Shown: positions 37,950-49,852, numbered from the stretch's first letter. The stretch: 64,000 bases of DNA from Roseburia inulinivorans DSM 16841 (GCF_000174195.1 NZ_ACFY01000154.1:27769-91768), one strand, 5' to 3'. A program made the numbers and translations. Notes: generated by a model not told the origin, from the letters alone.

Positions 37950-38460
37950 ATTTTACAGCGCTCCTTTTTTCTATTGTTTCAAGTTTCTGGTTAATTTTTA
38001 AAATTATAAAATATAAGAAAATGGTCACAACCATTGTATATACAAGTTCCGGTATCATGATATTTAACAGATAGTATAAAATATCAAACTTTCCACGGAA
38101 TAAAAATAACAGGAAATAAATGATCAGACTGCATGAAAAATCGCTGACTGCGATCAGAAGCATCGGCAGTTTGATATCTTCCGGGTAAAACATTTTCCGG
38201 AAAAATCCGTTGAAATAGCCCACATACATATAAAGCAATGCGTAGAATCCCAGAATACTTCCTGTAAAAACATCTAAAAGAAGTCCTGTGAAAAAGCCAA
38301 TCCACAGTCCTTCTTTTTTTCCTCTCATAAAACCAAATGCAGAGACAACAACAATCATCAGATTTGGAGAGATTGATGCAAAAGAAAGTGCCTGAAATAC
38401 GGTACTCTGCAAAAGGTAACAAACTGCTATGATTAAAAATACAGTTATTTTTCTTCGCAT
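37942..38460 (-). CDS. mreD: Rod shape-determining protein MreD
   Basis: A 172-residue membrane protein with five to six helices (for example ITVFLIIAVCYLLQSTVF and LWIGFFTGLLLDVFTGSILG, the latter being the MreD signature). It links MreBC to the wall synthesis enzymes. Its end overlaps the PBP2 start by eight bases, indicating coupling. Confidence 0.92.
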   Translation of the reverse strand: MRRKITVFLIIAVCYLLQSTVFQALSFASISPNLMIVVVSAFGFMRGKKEGLWIGFFTGLLLDVFTGSILGFYALLYMYVGYFNGFFRKMFYPEDIKLPMLLIAVSDFSCSLIIYFLLFLFRGKFDILYYLLNIMIPELVYTMVVTIFLYFIILKINQKLETIEKRSAVKFV

Positions 38461-38475
38461 GTCATCCTCCCTGAT

Positions 38476-39333
38476 TTAATTTTCCACCGTCTGTTTCTTG
38501 TTCAAAATGACAAGTACTTCTTCGATATGCTCAAAATCAACCGCCGGTGTAATGGTTCCTGATTTAGTCAGATTATTGGAATCTGTCTCGATCGAGCTGA
38601 TATATCCAATTAAGATTCCCTGCTGATAATTGTAAGAAACCGCGGAAGTGACCACCGGATCATTGATGGAAACTTCATTGTCTTTGTCATTTAAATTATT
38701 GAATTCGATCACCATATCTTCATTCATTTTCTGCAGACTTCCGGACACGATCAGGTTATCCGAAGTGGTCGTAACCATTCCGCTGACTTTGCTGGTATCG
38801 TTGATGATCGATGTCACCTTGGCATAATTTGGTCCGACATCTGTGACAATTCCAACAAGTCCGCTTCCTGCCATAACATTCATATCCACTTCAATTCCAT
38901 CATTACTACCCTTATCGATTGTAAAAGTATTAAACCAGTTTCCACTGTTTTTTCCGATTACATTCGCTGCAACTTTCTCATAACTCGGGTATTTCTGATC
39001 GAGATTGTAAAGTTCCCTTAAGTTGTCTAACTCGTACTGCTCCAGTTTAATTGTATTCAGTTCTGTTGTCAGTTCATCTACCTGATTCTGCAGATCCTCA
39101 TTCTCTGCCATGACATCACTTAAGTTTTTCAGATTTACCGCCTTGTCGGAGATCCAGGTGCCAACTTTATTGATTCCCTCCTGCATTGGCACAAAAACAT
39201 AACCGGCTGCCGCATTCAGCGGACCACCGGATATATTTAAAGTAAAACTTAATAACATGATGATAATACATACCCCTGACATGATCAGAAGAAGGTATCT
39301 TGCAGGAAGAAAAAATTTTGATTTTCGTCTCAT
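38476..39333 (-). CDS. mreC: Rod shape-determining protein MreC
   Basis: A 285-residue protein: a basic N-terminus, one membrane helix (YLLLIMSGVCIIIMLLSFTL), a coiled coil (~residues 65-110, ENEDLQNQVDELTTELN) and the beta-rich domain (GKNSGNWFNTFTIDKGSNDG, GLVGIVTDVGPNYAKVTSI). MreC forms an extracellular scaffold for the elongation machinery. The start was placed at the ATG preceded by GAGG at six bases. Confidence 0.94.
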   Translation of the reverse strand: MRRKSKFFLPARYLLLIMSGVCIIIMLLSFTLNISGGPLNAAAGYVFVPMQEGINKVGTWISDKAVNLKNLSDVMAENEDLQNQVDELTTELNTIKLEQYELDNLRELYNLDQKYPSYEKVAANVIGKNSGNWFNTFTIDKGSNDGIEVDMNVMAGSGLVGIVTDVGPNYAKVTSIINDTSKVSGMVTTTSDNLIVSGSLQKMNEDMVIEFNNLNDKDNEVSINDPVVTSAVSYNYQQGILIGYISSIETDSNNLTKSGTITPAVDFEHIEEVLVILNKKQTVEN

Positions 39334-39383
39334 TCCATTCCTCAATTTCTAACAACGTATGCAGGTGTATCCTGCATTACATT

Positions 39384-40400
39384 CTATTTTAAGATTTTAT
39401 TTTTCATGCTGAACGCCAGATGTTTGTACTTCTGGTCACTTACAATCTTCACCAGTCCACGGACAACGCACTCTTCCGGCTCCTCACAGGTGTTGATCTC
39501 AATGCCGGTGATATCTTTGAACAACTGGCTCAGATTATGTATCTGGGAGCTTCCACCGGTAATGTAAATACCGGAATGGATAATATCTTTTGCAAGCTCC
39601 GGTGGAGTTTTCTCTAAGATCATCTTGATGGAATTACAGATGCTGTTTAAGTTATCCTTGATCGCCTCGTAGACAACCTCCCCTGTGATCTCCATCTCAA
39701 TCGGAAGTCCACTTACCACATCACGTCCTACAATGACCATGGTTTCTGTATTTCCAGGAATACCGGAACCAAGCTTCTCTTTTAATGCCTGTGCGGTCTT
39801 CTGACCAATCACAAGATTATAGGTTCTCTTCACATAAGTAATGATCGATTCATCAATCCGGTTGCCTCCGAAATGCAACAGATCACTCAATACCAGTCCG
39901 CCGAGGGAGATGACAGAAATTTCTGTTGTATCTGCACCGATGTCCACAACCATGATACCGGTCGGCTCATTGACATCTAGTCCAAGGCCAACGGCATCCG
40001 CAATTGGTTTTTCACATAAAAGGACACTCTTTGGTTTTAATTTACTCTTGTAGAACATCTCAAAGAACGCTCTCTTTTCTACATCTGTAATATCAGTTGG
40101 AACCGCAACGATAAATTCAGCGCCCCGGATTTTTCCCTTCATATGCTCTTCTAAGTACATCTGGAGCATGGTCTGAAGATTATTAAAATCAGCGATTACT
40201 CCACTGATCACCGGGAATGTGACATTGATCGTCTCCGGTGCTTTTTCATACATTGCATAAGCAGCATCACCATAAGCATAAATCTGGTCTTTTTTTACCA
40301 GAGCTATGGTATTCTTCTCATTTAATATTTTATTGGAAGTCTTGCAGTAAATCTTCATATTGCAGGTTCCAAGATCAATTCCATATACGTTGCTGTTCAT
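39384..40400 (-). CDS. mreB: MreB/Mbl-family actin-like protein
   Basis: A 338-residue actin homologue. Phosphate 1 YGIDLGTCNMKIY, phosphate 2 GIMVVDIGADTTEISVIS and the adenosine motif GIYITGGSSQIHNL are clear. It organises wall synthesis during elongation. The start is the ATG six bases after GGGAG; 27 upstream codons in the frame are unsupported. It is the first gene of mreB-mreC-mreD-mrdA-minD-minE-rodA. Whether it is MreB or Mbl cannot be told here. Confidence 0.92.
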   Translation of the reverse strand: MNSNVYGIDLGTCNMKIYCKTSNKILNEKNTIALVKKDQIYAYGDAAYAMYEKAPETINVTFPVISGVIADFNNLQTMLQMYLEEHMKGKIRGAEFIVAVPTDITDVEKRAFFEMFYKSKLKPKSVLLCEKPIADAVGLGLDVNEPTGIMVVDIGADTTEISVISLGGLVLSDLLHFGGNRIDESIITYVKRTYNLVIGQKTAQALKEKLGSGIPGNTETMVIVGRDVVSGLPIEMEITGEVVYEAIKDNLNSICNSIKMILEKTPPELAKDIIHSGIYITGGSSQIHNLSQLFKDITGIEINTCEEPEECVVRGLVKIVSDQKYKHLAFSMKNKILK

Positions 40401-40480
40401 TTTCTTCTCCCTTGTGTTGTTTTCCATAATCAAAGAATCCGTTGTAGTTTCACGGAGTATTTCATAACGGTAACTTCCCA

Positions 40481-41173
40481 TTATGTGAGATACCCGGCTT
40501 CCCGGTAACTGAAGTAAGTACGGTCACCTATAATAATATGATCTGACAGCGCAATGCCTAATAATTTTCCGGCTTCTGCGATCCTTGCAGTCACTGTATT
40601 ATCCTCTCCGGAGGGAACTGCCCTGCCGCTTGGATGATTGTGTACCATCACAATGTGTACTGCCTTTTTCTCCAATGCACAGATAAAAATCTCTCTCGGC
40701 GGAACAATCGAGGAACTGACACTTCCTGTTGTGACAACAGAGTCTCCCAGCCATTTACATTTGCTGTCAAACATGCAGACGATCAGCTTCTCCTGCTGCT
40801 CGTGCCTTAGCTGTTCCATATAATACTCTGCAACCGTTGCTGCGCTCCTCATCTGAATACCCTCAAAATGTCTGGTATTGGCAATCCGCGTGGAAAGTTC
40901 CGCAATGCATTTTAACTGCATCGCGATCACATCTCCGATTCCGTGGATCTTTTTCATTTCATCGTAAGACATCTCATAAAGATTCATGAGGTTTCTGTCT
41001 TTCTGTGATAAAAAACTTCTTGCCACATCCACGGCAGTCATTTTACTGCTTCCTGATTTGATCACGATCGCTAAAAGTTCTGCATCGCTTAACGCTGTTG
41101 CACCGTATTTCCAGAACTTCTCATATGGTCTTTCGGATTCCGGTAATTCTTTTGTTGTGAATGAGTGATTCAT
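40481..41173 (-). CDS. radC: RadC-family JAB-domain protein
   Basis: A 230-residue RadC: N-terminal helix-hairpin-helix region (IHGIGDVIAMQLKCIAEL) and a C-terminal JAB/MPN domain with the metal motif HNHPSGRAVPSGED (~residues 177-190). The enzyme activity is unproven; it was historically linked to DNA repair. It commonly precedes mreB in Firmicutes, as here. Confidence 0.93.
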   Translation of the reverse strand: MNHSFTTKELPESERPYEKFWKYGATALSDAELLAIVIKSGSSKMTAVDVARSFLSQKDRNLMNLYEMSYDEMKKIHGIGDVIAMQLKCIAELSTRIANTRHFEGIQMRSAATVAEYYMEQLRHEQQEKLIVCMFDSKCKWLGDSVVTTGSVSSSIVPPREIFICALEKKAVHIVMVHNHPSGRAVPSGEDNTVTARIAEAGKLLGIALSDHIIIGDRTYFSYREAGYLT

Positions 41174-41233
41174 AAATTCCTTTCACTCTCCCTGAAAGTG
41201 TTTTATGTCAACTCAAAAAACTCTTTTTTCATT

Positions 41234-42531
41234 TTAGCATAACAAATCTGTATTAACAAGATTCCGTTCCTTAAGTTTTTGTAAAGACATCAAAATTCCA
41301 AGCTTTGCATGATACCAGGTCAGGCCACCCTGAAAATAAACGGCGTATGGAGGCTTGATAGGTCCATCTGCACTGAGTTCAATGGAAGATCCCTGCACAA
41401 AAGCTCCGGCAGCCATGATGACATCACTGTCATATCCCGGCATTGCCCAAGGCTCCGGTGTTACATAACTGTCTACCGGTGCAGCTGCCTGGATTCCCTC
41501 ACAGAATGCAATCATCGCATCCGGGTTGTTGAAGGTAACTGCCTGAATGATATCGTGGCGGCTCTCTGTACCGTTTGGAATGACGGAAAAACCTAATTTT
41601 TCATATATATTAGCAGCAAAAACAGCTCCTTTTAACGCACCGCTCACCACAGTCGGTGCCATGAAAAATCCCTGATAAAAAGACTGGATCACACCGAGAG
41701 ATGCTCCAACTTCTTTTCCAAGTCCCGGAGAAGTCAAACGATATGCTGCATTTTCCACGCACTCTTTTTTGCCGACGATATAGCCGCCGATCGGTGCAAG
41801 TCCGCCGCCCGGATTTTTGATGAGGGAACCAACGATCATATCCGCGCCGACCTCTAACGGCTCTTTTTCTTCCACAAATTCGCCGTAGCAGTTATCTACC
41901 ATGCAGATTACATCCGGTTTGATATTTTTGATAAAGGAGATCAGCTCACCGATTCTTGTTACGGATAACGTAGGTCTTGTGGCATATCCTTTGGAACGTT
42001 GGATTGTCACCAGTTTCGTGCGGTCATTGATTGCTTTTTTGATATTCTCATAATCAAAACTTCCGTCCGGCATAAATCAACCTGGCTGTAAGTGACACCA
42101 TATTCTGCCAGAGAGCCCTTGGATGGACGGATTCCGATCACTTCCTCTAAGGTGTCGTATGGTTTTCCAACCGGAGACATAAGCTCATCCCCCGGTCTTA
42201 AGTTCGACATTAAAGCGAGTGCAAGCGCGTGGGTTCCACAGGTAATCTGTGGTCTGACCAGTGCATCCTCTCCCTTAAAACAGGAAGCGTACACTTTTTC
42301 CAGCGTATCCCTTCCAAGATCATTATATCCATATCCCGAACTCATATTAAAACATTCTGCGCTGACGCGGTTCTCCTGCATCGCTTTTATGACTTTCATC
42401 TGGTTGTATTCTGCTCTTGCGTCGATCTCTGCAAAACGCTCCTTTAAAGATTCCTCGATTTTTTCTCCAAATTCGTATACTTCCCTCGAGATTCCAAGAT
42501 TTTTGTATTGTTCTTCTAAAAACTGGTTCAT
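41234..42531 (-). CDS. Methionine gamma-lyase family / aluminium resistance protein, one apparent frameshift
   Basis: About 432 residues once a missing base near 42072-42076 is restored, joining EYGVTYSQVDL to MPDGSFDYENIKKAI. A PLP-dependent fold-type I enzyme of the PF06838 (Met_gamma_lyase, YnbB) family; the PLP lysine is likely in TIQRSKGYATRPTLS, and NCYGEFVEEKEP and GGGLAPIGGYI follow. The name comes from an aluminium-resistance phenotype in one organism; the real substrate is unknown. It precedes radC and follows miaA. Confidence 0.85.
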
Positions 42532-42608
42532 TGCTATCTATTTATCCTCTCTTCGTTATTGAGCGAAACTCTTTTTTTGCTGTTATAAGTTGCTCAAAAT
42601 TATAATTG

Positions 42609-43562
42609 TTAATTTATGATAGTCTTTTCTTTTAAGATATTTATCATACTGTCTAAGATTTTTGCATCCTGATAATCATAAGCCTGTTTATCAAGCCAGA
42701 TGACGTCACGCTCACGGCGGAACCATGTGAGTTGTCGTTTGGCAAAATGTCTGGTCTCACGCTTGATGATGTAGATGGCTTCTTCTAAAGTGGTTTTTCC
42801 ATCCAGGTAATCTAAGATTTCCTTGTAGCCAAGTCCCTGCATGGAAACCATATCACGGTGAAAGCCCATATTTTTTAATTTCTGCACTTCATCCACAAGT
42901 CCCTGTTCTATCATAAGATCAACCCGTTTGTCAATATTCGCATAAAGATGTGATCTCTCATCCGTGAGCACAAAATATGCAAAATGGTAAGGGGATGTTT
43001 TCTCCCGCTCTTTTTCGTTGTGTTCTGAAATCCGCTTACCGGAAAGATGATAAAATTCCAATGCACGGATCACGCGCTTGATATTATTGGCATGAATGGC
43101 ATCTGCGGACGCCGGATCGACTTCACGCAGCATGTTGTGCAGATAGTGTGCACCTTTTTCTGCCGCAAGCTGTTCTAATTCTGCCCGGTATGCCTCATCA
43201 CACTCCTGCTCTGTAAAGTCAATATCATAGAGAAGTGCCTGAATATAAAATCCTGTGCCGCCTGCAATGATCGGGATTTTTTCCTCTGCATAGATTTCCT
43301 CCAAATGCTCTTTCGCACGCTCCACGAATTTTACCACATGAAACTCTTCATCCGGTTCAAATTCATCGATCAGGTAATGTTTGACACCATTCATCTCCTC
43401 CGGCTTCACCTTTGCAGAGCCGATATCCATATGCCGGTATACCTGCATGGAGTCTGCGGAGATGATCGATCCGTTGATTTTTTTTGCAAGCTCGATGGAC
43501 AAGGCTGTTTTTCCAACGGCTGTCGGTCCGGTCAAAATGACCATCGGTCTTTTTTCTGTCAT
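42609..43562 (-). CDS. miaA: tRNA dimethylallyltransferase
   Basis: A 317-residue enzyme adding the isopentenyl group to A37 of tRNAs reading UNN codons. The P-loop LTGPTAVGKTALSIELA is at residues 10-26; DSMQVYRHMDIGSAK, YLIDEFEPDE and IIAGGTGFYIQALL are the usual family motifs, and KRQLTWFRRE is near the C-terminus. It follows mutL by five bases, the standard Firmicutes order. Confidence 0.97.
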   Translation of the reverse strand: MTEKRPMVILTGPTAVGKTALSIELAKKINGSIISADSMQVYRHMDIGSAKVKPEEMNGVKHYLIDEFEPDEEFHVVKFVERAKEHLEEIYAEEKIPIIAGGTGFYIQALLYDIDFTEQECDEAYRAELEQLAAEKGAHYLHNMLREVDPASADAIHANNIKRVIRALEFYHLSGKRISEHNEKEREKTSPYHFAYFVLTDERSHLYANIDKRVDLMIEQGLVDEVQKLKNMGFHRDMVSMQGLGYKEILDYLDGKTTLEEAIYIIKRETRHFAKRQLTWFRRERDVIWLDKQAYDYQDAKILDSMINILKEKTIIN

Positions 43563-43567
43563 AATTT

Positions 43568-45511
43568 TTATACGATTCTCCTGAATTTCTTTTCGATTTC
43601 ATATTTTGTCATGGAAATGATCGTTGGTCTTCCATGAGGACAATTGTATGGATTATCCAACTCTAAAAGTTCATCAATCAGCGCTTCAATCTCCGGTCTG
43701 GAAAGATGATTGTTTCCTTTGACTGCAGCTTTACAGGACATAGACGCCACTTTTTCCATAATCAGATTCGGTGCGTCTTTGCCGGAAATATTGGCAAAAT
43801 CATCCAGCATTTCAATAAACATGGTTTTCATGTCGATATCTGTAAAATCTGCCGGAATTGCAGTAATTGCATATTCTTTCCCACCAAAAGGTTCAATTTC
43901 ATATCCAAACATCGAGAGCTGCGCTTCATAAGTTTCCAGTGCCTGCACCTCATCCTGATTCAATGTCAGGATGATTGGCGGACTGATTGTCTGCGATGTA
44001 AATGTTTTCTCTGAAATCTTTTTCATCGTGCGCTCGTAAAGTACTTTTTCATGTGCGGCATGCTGGTCGATGATAAAGAGTTTATCCTCGTATTCAATCA
44101 GCCAGTAGGTATCGAATAACTGACCGATGATTTTATGTTTTTTTCTTGCATCTTTCGTCAGAAAATGAGAGTCAAGCTGTTCTAAATTCTGCTGCTCATA
44201 GATTGGAGCGGTTTCCTGCGGTGTAGATTCTATGTCATGTATTTCTGATACGATTTCTTTAAAATTATTTTCTAATGTAGGTTGTTCAGAATGTATTTCT
44301 GCTATTGGCTCTTTGGAAGTATTTGTTTCCGCTTCTGCTGCAAGCGGCTTTGCAAATAAGTTTTCTTCCTGCACAGTCAATGGACTGGCACTGGTCTGTT
44401 TCATTTTTTCAAAAAAAGCATCCTGACCTCGCCGCCTGATCTCGAAAGGCTCCGGTGTATGTTTTGGAACCGGTGGGATCGTTTCTTTCTTTTCTTCCGT
44501 TACCGGGACTTCCGGGATAAAATCCCGGTGAGAGATCGTATCCCGGATAATTTCAAATAAGGAATGGTAAATTTCCTCATTCTGGCTGAACCGCAATTCC
44601 ATCTTAGTCGGGTGTACATTGACATCTAAAAGTTCCGAATCCATCTCAAAATAAAGCACGCAGAACGGATACTGGTGCTGCATCATAAAGCCCTTGTATG
44701 CCTCCTCTATGGATTTGGCGATCAGTGCACTTTTGATGTAGCGGCCGTTGATAAAATAGTTCTCATAGTTACGGTTTCCTCTGGAGATCATTGGTTTTCC
44801 AATAAAGCCGCGAAGCTTAAACAGCTCAGTCTCATGTTCTACCTTCAGAACCGCAGATGTAATATCTCTTCCGTAAATATGGTAAATGAGGTCTTTTTCG
44901 TTTCCATTGCCTGATGTGTGTAGTTTTGTCTGACCATTGTTAATAAATTTAAAGGAGACATCCGGGTGGGACAAGGCCATGCGCTCCATCAGGTCACTGA
45001 TATATCCAGCCTCTGTCTGGGCGGTCTTTAGGAATTTTCTTCTGGCAGGAACATTGTAAAAAAGGTTCCTTACGATAAAAGTCGTTCCTTCCGGTGCCCC
45101 GATTTCTTCATTTTCAATTTCTTTGGAACCTTCGATCACATATCTTGTTCCTGTCAGTTCCTCATAGGTCTTTGTGATCAGCTCGACCTGTGCAACTGCT
45201 GCAATGCTCGAAAGCGCTTCACCGCGGAATCCAAGGGAATGAATACTGAGCAGATCTTCCACACTTCGGATTTTACTTGTAGAATGGCGCAGAAAAGCAA
45301 TCGGAACCTGCTTCTTCTCGATGCCGCACCCATTGTCTGTAATACGGATAAAAGAGATACCGCCTTCTTTGATTTCGACGGTCACTGCAGTCGCTTTCGC
45401 GTCAATCGCATTTTCAACTAATTCCTTTACAACAGAAGAAGGACGCTCTACCACTTCGCCCGCTGCGATTTTATCGATTGTCTCCTGATTCAGTAACATG
45501 ATTTCCGGCAT
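43568..45511 (-). CDS. mutL: DNA mismatch repair protein MutL
   Basis: A 647-residue MutL. GHKL ATPase motifs ELVENAIDAKAT, DNGCGI and HSTSKI with SLGFRGEALSSIA are in the first 105 residues; a linker rich in acidic and Thr/Gln residues (~340-450) and a C-terminal endonuclease domain with DQHAAHEKVLYER follow. The C-terminal zinc motifs (SCKAAVKGN, CPHGRPT) indicate the nicking type of MutL, as expected without MutH. It is downstream of mutS. Confidence 0.97.
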   Translation of the reverse strand: MPEIMLLNQETIDKIAAGEVVERPSSVVKELVENAIDAKATAVTVEIKEGGISFIRITDNGCGIEKKQVPIAFLRHSTSKIRSVEDLLSIHSLGFRGEALSSIAAVAQVELITKTYEELTGTRYVIEGSKEIENEEIGAPEGTTFIVRNLFYNVPARRKFLKTAQTEAGYISDLMERMALSHPDVSFKFINNGQTKLHTSGNGNEKDLIYHIYGRDITSAVLKVEHETELFKLRGFIGKPMISRGNRNYENYFINGRYIKSALIAKSIEEAYKGFMMQHQYPFCVLYFEMDSELLDVNVHPTKMELRFSQNEEIYHSLFEIIRDTISHRDFIPEVPVTEEKKETIPPVPKHTPEPFEIRRRGQDAFFEKMKQTSASPLTVQEENLFAKPLAAEAETNTSKEPIAEIHSEQPTLENNFKEIVSEIHDIESTPQETAPIYEQQNLEQLDSHFLTKDARKKHKIIGQLFDTYWLIEYEDKLFIIDQHAAHEKVLYERTMKKISEKTFTSQTISPPIILTLNQDEVQALETYEAQLSMFGYEIEPFGGKEYAITAIPADFTDIDMKTMFIEMLDDFANISGKDAPNLIMEKVASMSCKAAVKGNNHLSRPEIEALIDELLELDNPYNCPHGRPTIISMTKYEIEKKFRRIV

Positions 45512-45550
45512 TTTCAGACACTCCCTTTCTTTCCATCAAAAAACTGCTCT

Positions 45551-48192
45551 TTACCAGCGGTTTTTGATCTTATTCTGCAATTCGTATAATTTGTTCAAAG
45601 CATCGATTGGCGTCATATTGCTCAGATCGACATTCTTCAATTCCTCTAAAATATCATCATCTTTTACCGTGTCAAATAAGGACATCTGTGCGAGATCGAC
45701 CTCGTCTAATTTTTCTTTTTCTTTTTCGTTCCAGTCTCGACGGCCAGATTTTTTGTGACAGCGGTGATGTCATTCGCACTTAATTCTTCCACGATCTGTT
45801 TTGCACGCTCAATGACGGAATCCGGCACACCTGCCAGTTTTGCCACCTGGATACCATAACTCTTGTCGGCGCCGCCCCGGACGATTTTGCGTAAGAACAC
45901 GATATCATCGCCCTTTTCTTTGACCGCGATACAGTAATTGTTCACATTGTGCAGTTTGCCCTCTAACTCGGTCAGTTCGTGGTAATGTGTTGCAAACAGT
46001 GTCTTGGCTCCGAGCAGCTTCGGATTGCTGATGTGCTCAACTACCGCCCATGCGATACTCAGGCCATCAAATGTGCTTGTGCCCCGTCCGATCTCATCTA
46101 AGACGAGCAGCGAGTTGCTGGTGGCGTTTCGCAGGATGTTTGCAACTTCATTCATCTCTACCATAAACGTACTCTGTCCGCTTGCAAGATCATCGGACGC
46201 TCCAACCCTTGTAAAAATACGGTCAACAATTCCGATTTTTGCAGAAGATGCCGGAACAAAGCTTCCGATCTGTGCCATCAGCACTATGATCGCCGTCTGA
46301 CGCATGTAAGTGGACTTACCTGCCATGTTCGGTCCTGTGATGATGGAAATGCGGTTGTTGCCGTTGTCTAAATATGTATCATTTGCGATAAACATATCGT
46401 TGTTCATCATCTTTTCAACAACCGGATGTCTGCCGTCTTTAATGTCGATCACACCATTTTCGTTAATTTTTGGGCGGCAGTAATTATTCTGGTCTGCCAC
46501 CACGGCAAGAGAAACGAAGGTATCAAGCTTTGCTACCGCTTTTGCTGTTTTCTGGATGCGGACCACTTCCGCTGCAATCCTGTTGCGCACTTCACAGAAC
46601 AGATCGTATTCCAAATTGATCAGCTTGTCCTCTGCTCCTAAGATCATATCCTCGAGCTCTTTTAACTCCGGTGTGATATAACGTTCTGCATTCGCGAGTG
46701 TCTGCTTTCTCGTAAAGTAATCCGGCACAAGATCCCGATAGGAATTTGTCACTTCCAGATAATATCCGAATACTTTGTTAAACTTAATTTTGAGGTTTTT
46801 AATACCGGTCTTTTCACGCTCTTTTGCCTCTAACTCTGCAAGCCATGTTTTTCCTTCGGTCTTTGCATGACGGTACTTGTCTACATTTTCGTTATAACCG
46901 TCTTTGATAAGACCTCCCTCGCGCACAGAAATCGGAGGTTCTTCCATGATCGATGCATCAATTAACTGATAAAGTTCTTCTAACGAATCCATATCCGTCT
47001 GAATTTCTTTTAAAAGTTCCGTATCAAAATCTTCCAGCAATGTTTTGATCGGTGGGAGCATTCCAATGGAATTCTTAAATGCGATCAGGTCCCTCGGATT
47101 TGCGGACATATAAGTCACACGGGTGATGAGACGCTCAAGATCGTAGATTGGATTTAAGTACTCACGCAGTTCCTCCCTGGTGATCATATGTCTGTTGATG
47201 TCTGCGATCGCATCCTGTCTTTTTTCTATCTCTGCCTTATCGATCAGCGGCTGTTCGACATAAGAACGAAGAAGCCTTGCGCCCATGGCAGTTTTGGTCT
47301 TGTCCAATACCCAGAGCAGTGAACCCCGTTTCTGTTTTTCTCGCATTGTCTCTACCAGCTCCAGATTTCGTCTTGTGGAACTGTCTATGATCATAAATTT
47401 GCCGGTAGAATATGGATGGATGGCAGAAATATGATCCAGATTGTTTTTCTGTGTCTCATAGAGATATTTTAACAATGCCCCTGCTGCGATCGTTCCATAG
47501 GCATAATCATTTAAGCCAAGCCCCTCCAGACTGTTGACGTGAAAATGTCCTTTTAAGGTTGTCTCCGCCGTCTCATCGCTGAAGTACCATGCATCCAGAG
47601 AATAAATGGTAATTCCGAGACGATGACGCATGTCTTCCAGATCCACGCCACTCATATAAAAGCTCTCATTGCAGACAATCTCGGAAGGCGCAAATTTATT
47701 GATCTCATCGATCAGCTTGCGCTCGGAGTCCACTTCCGTGACATAATAGTCGCCGGTGGAAACATCCGCAAGGGAAATCCCATATTTATCTGCCAGGTAG
47801 ACAATACACATAATGTAATTGTTTTTGGATTCATCCAGAGCCTGGATATCCATATTCGTTCCAGGCGTTACAACACGGATGACCTCTCTTTTTACAATTC
47901 CTTTTGCAAGCTTTGGATCTTCCACCTGCTCACAGATTGCCACTTTATGTCCATTGGCTACCAGACGGTTTAAATATCCTTCCACTGCATGATATGGGAT
48001 ACCGCACATCGGCGCACGTTCCTCCATACCGCAGCTTTTTCCGGTTAATGTCAGCTCTAACTCTTTTGACACTAACACGGCATCATCAAAAAACATCTCA
48101 TAAAAATCACCGAGACGGTAAAATAAAATACAATCTTTATATTCTTCTTTGGTCTGCAGATAATGCTGCATCATTGGTGTAAATTCTGCCAC
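45551..48192 (-). CDS. mutS: DNA mismatch repair protein MutS, one apparent frameshift
   Basis: About 880 residues. Mismatch-recognition Phe-x-Glu is in FYRLGDFYEMFFDDA (~residue 32); Walker A TGPNMAGKSTYMRQ and Walker B LVLDEIGRGTSTFDG are intact. A missing base near 45731 puts a stop inside the Lys-rich stretch; restoring it gives the normal C-terminal tail (EVDLAQMSLFDTV and NMTPIDALNKLYELQNKI), ending at 45551. The shift lies after the ATPase domain, so even the truncated form might be active. Confidence 0.93.
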
Positions 48193-48261
48193 TTATGTTA
48201 CTTCCTTCCATTGCGCCTGTTTATCATGCGCAATTATCTGATTCTTCTGACTGCGATTTTC

Positions 48262-49852
48262 TTATTTGAAAGGCTGATATTTTCGAATGACCGCCTCCGC
48301 CACTTTCATGCCGTCCATTGCCGCAGAAGTGATTCCTCCTGCATATCCGGCTCCCTCTCCGCATGGATAAATGCCTCTGATATTTGCCTCAAACACCTCA
48401 TCCCTGCGGATGCGTACCGGTGAGGACGTCCGGCTCTCCACACCGGAGATGATTGCATCTTTCCGGTCAAAGTCCGGGATGTGTTTTGCAAAGGAATGCA
48501 TTCCCTCGATAAAAGACTGCTCCATCTCATCTGAAAACAGGCCTCTTAAATTTGCAAAAGCAGTTTCGCCTCTTGTCTCCGAAGAAAAGATTCCATATGC
48601 TGTACTTTTTTTATTTTCACAGTAATCGCCAAAAAGCTGCTGCGGGATTTTCCCGTTTCCAAGTGCAAACGCTTTTTCTTCGAGTCTGCGCTGGAATTCT
48701 ACACCGGAAAGTGCGTCCGTTCCGTCAAAATCGTCCGGTGTCACAGAGACGATGACCGCGCTGTTTGCATTCTTGCTTCCACGGTCGGAATAACTCATTC
48801 CGTTGACCGCAAGACGTTTTTCCTCCGAGGAGGCATTCACAACATAGCCACCCGGACACATACAGAAGGAGTAAACACCCCTTCCATTTGCAAGGTTTGC
48901 GGTCACTTTATAAGGTGCTGCCTCAAGCAGTTCTGCATATTTTTCTCCATACTGGCTGCGGTTGATGTCCCTCTGTGGGTGCTCCACACGAAAACCGACT
49001 GCAAATGCCTTTGGTTCCATAAAAAGCCCGGTCTTCTGAAGCATCTCAAACGTATCGCGCGCACTGTGCCCTAATGCAAGCACACAGACCTCCGTTTCCA
49101 TCCAGGCATTGTGGTTGATCTCAACAGCTTTGATCTTCTGGTCCGCCACCCGAATATCTGTCACACAGTTCTCAAATTCGAATGTGCCACCCAGCTGAAG
49201 GATCTCTTCGCGCATTGCTGCGATAACGTCCGATAAAATATCCGTTCCAATATGCGGCTTGCTCTCATATGTGATTTTCTCCGGCGCTCCAAAGGAGACA
49301 AACGTATCTAATACGAACCGGTTGCGCCCAAGAGTATCTTTCACCAGAGTATTCAATTTTCCGTCTGAAAACGTTCCTGCACCGCCTTCGCCAAACTGCA
49401 CGTTGGATGCCGGATTCAGTACGCCTGTTTTCCAGAAGTGTAAAACATCTTCTGTCCGCTCCCCGACTTTTTTTCCGCGTTCGAATACGAGAGGTCTGTA
49501 TCCTTCCCTTGCAAGCAGATACGCGCAGAAAAGTCCTGCCGGACCTGCCCCGATCACCACCGGCCGGTGGTTGAAACGCTCTGTGCCATGTTCCGGCACT
49601 TTATATTTTTTCTCTTTGACGCAGACTGCATTTTTATTTCCGGAGTGTTTTAAAATCTTCTCTTCATTGTCAACCCACACATCTACAGAATAGACAATGG
49701 AGACATCCGGCTTCTTCCTTGCATCAATTGATTTTTTTACGATCTGAAGCTTTTTGATCTGATCTTTTTTATTTTAAACTTTTTTCAATTTTCTGATAGA
49801 ACTGCTCCTCACTATGTTCTACGGGCAGTTTTAACTGACTAACTCGTATCAT
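48262..49852 (-). CDS. FAD-dependent dehydrogenase, uncharacterised, one apparent frameshift
   Basis: About 529 residues after removing an extra base in the T-run at 49772-49775, which adds an N-terminal part starting MIRVSQLKLPVEHSEEQF. The FAD-binding GxGxxG is in VVIGAGPAGLFCAYLLAREG (~residue 100), with ASNVQFGEGGAGTFSDGKLN, and a second FAD-contact motif at the C-terminus (IYPCGEGAGYAGGITSAAMD). This is the large 'FAD-dependent dehydrogenase' family (COG2509), whose substrate is unknown. It follows BaiN-like and precedes mutS. Confidence 0.85.
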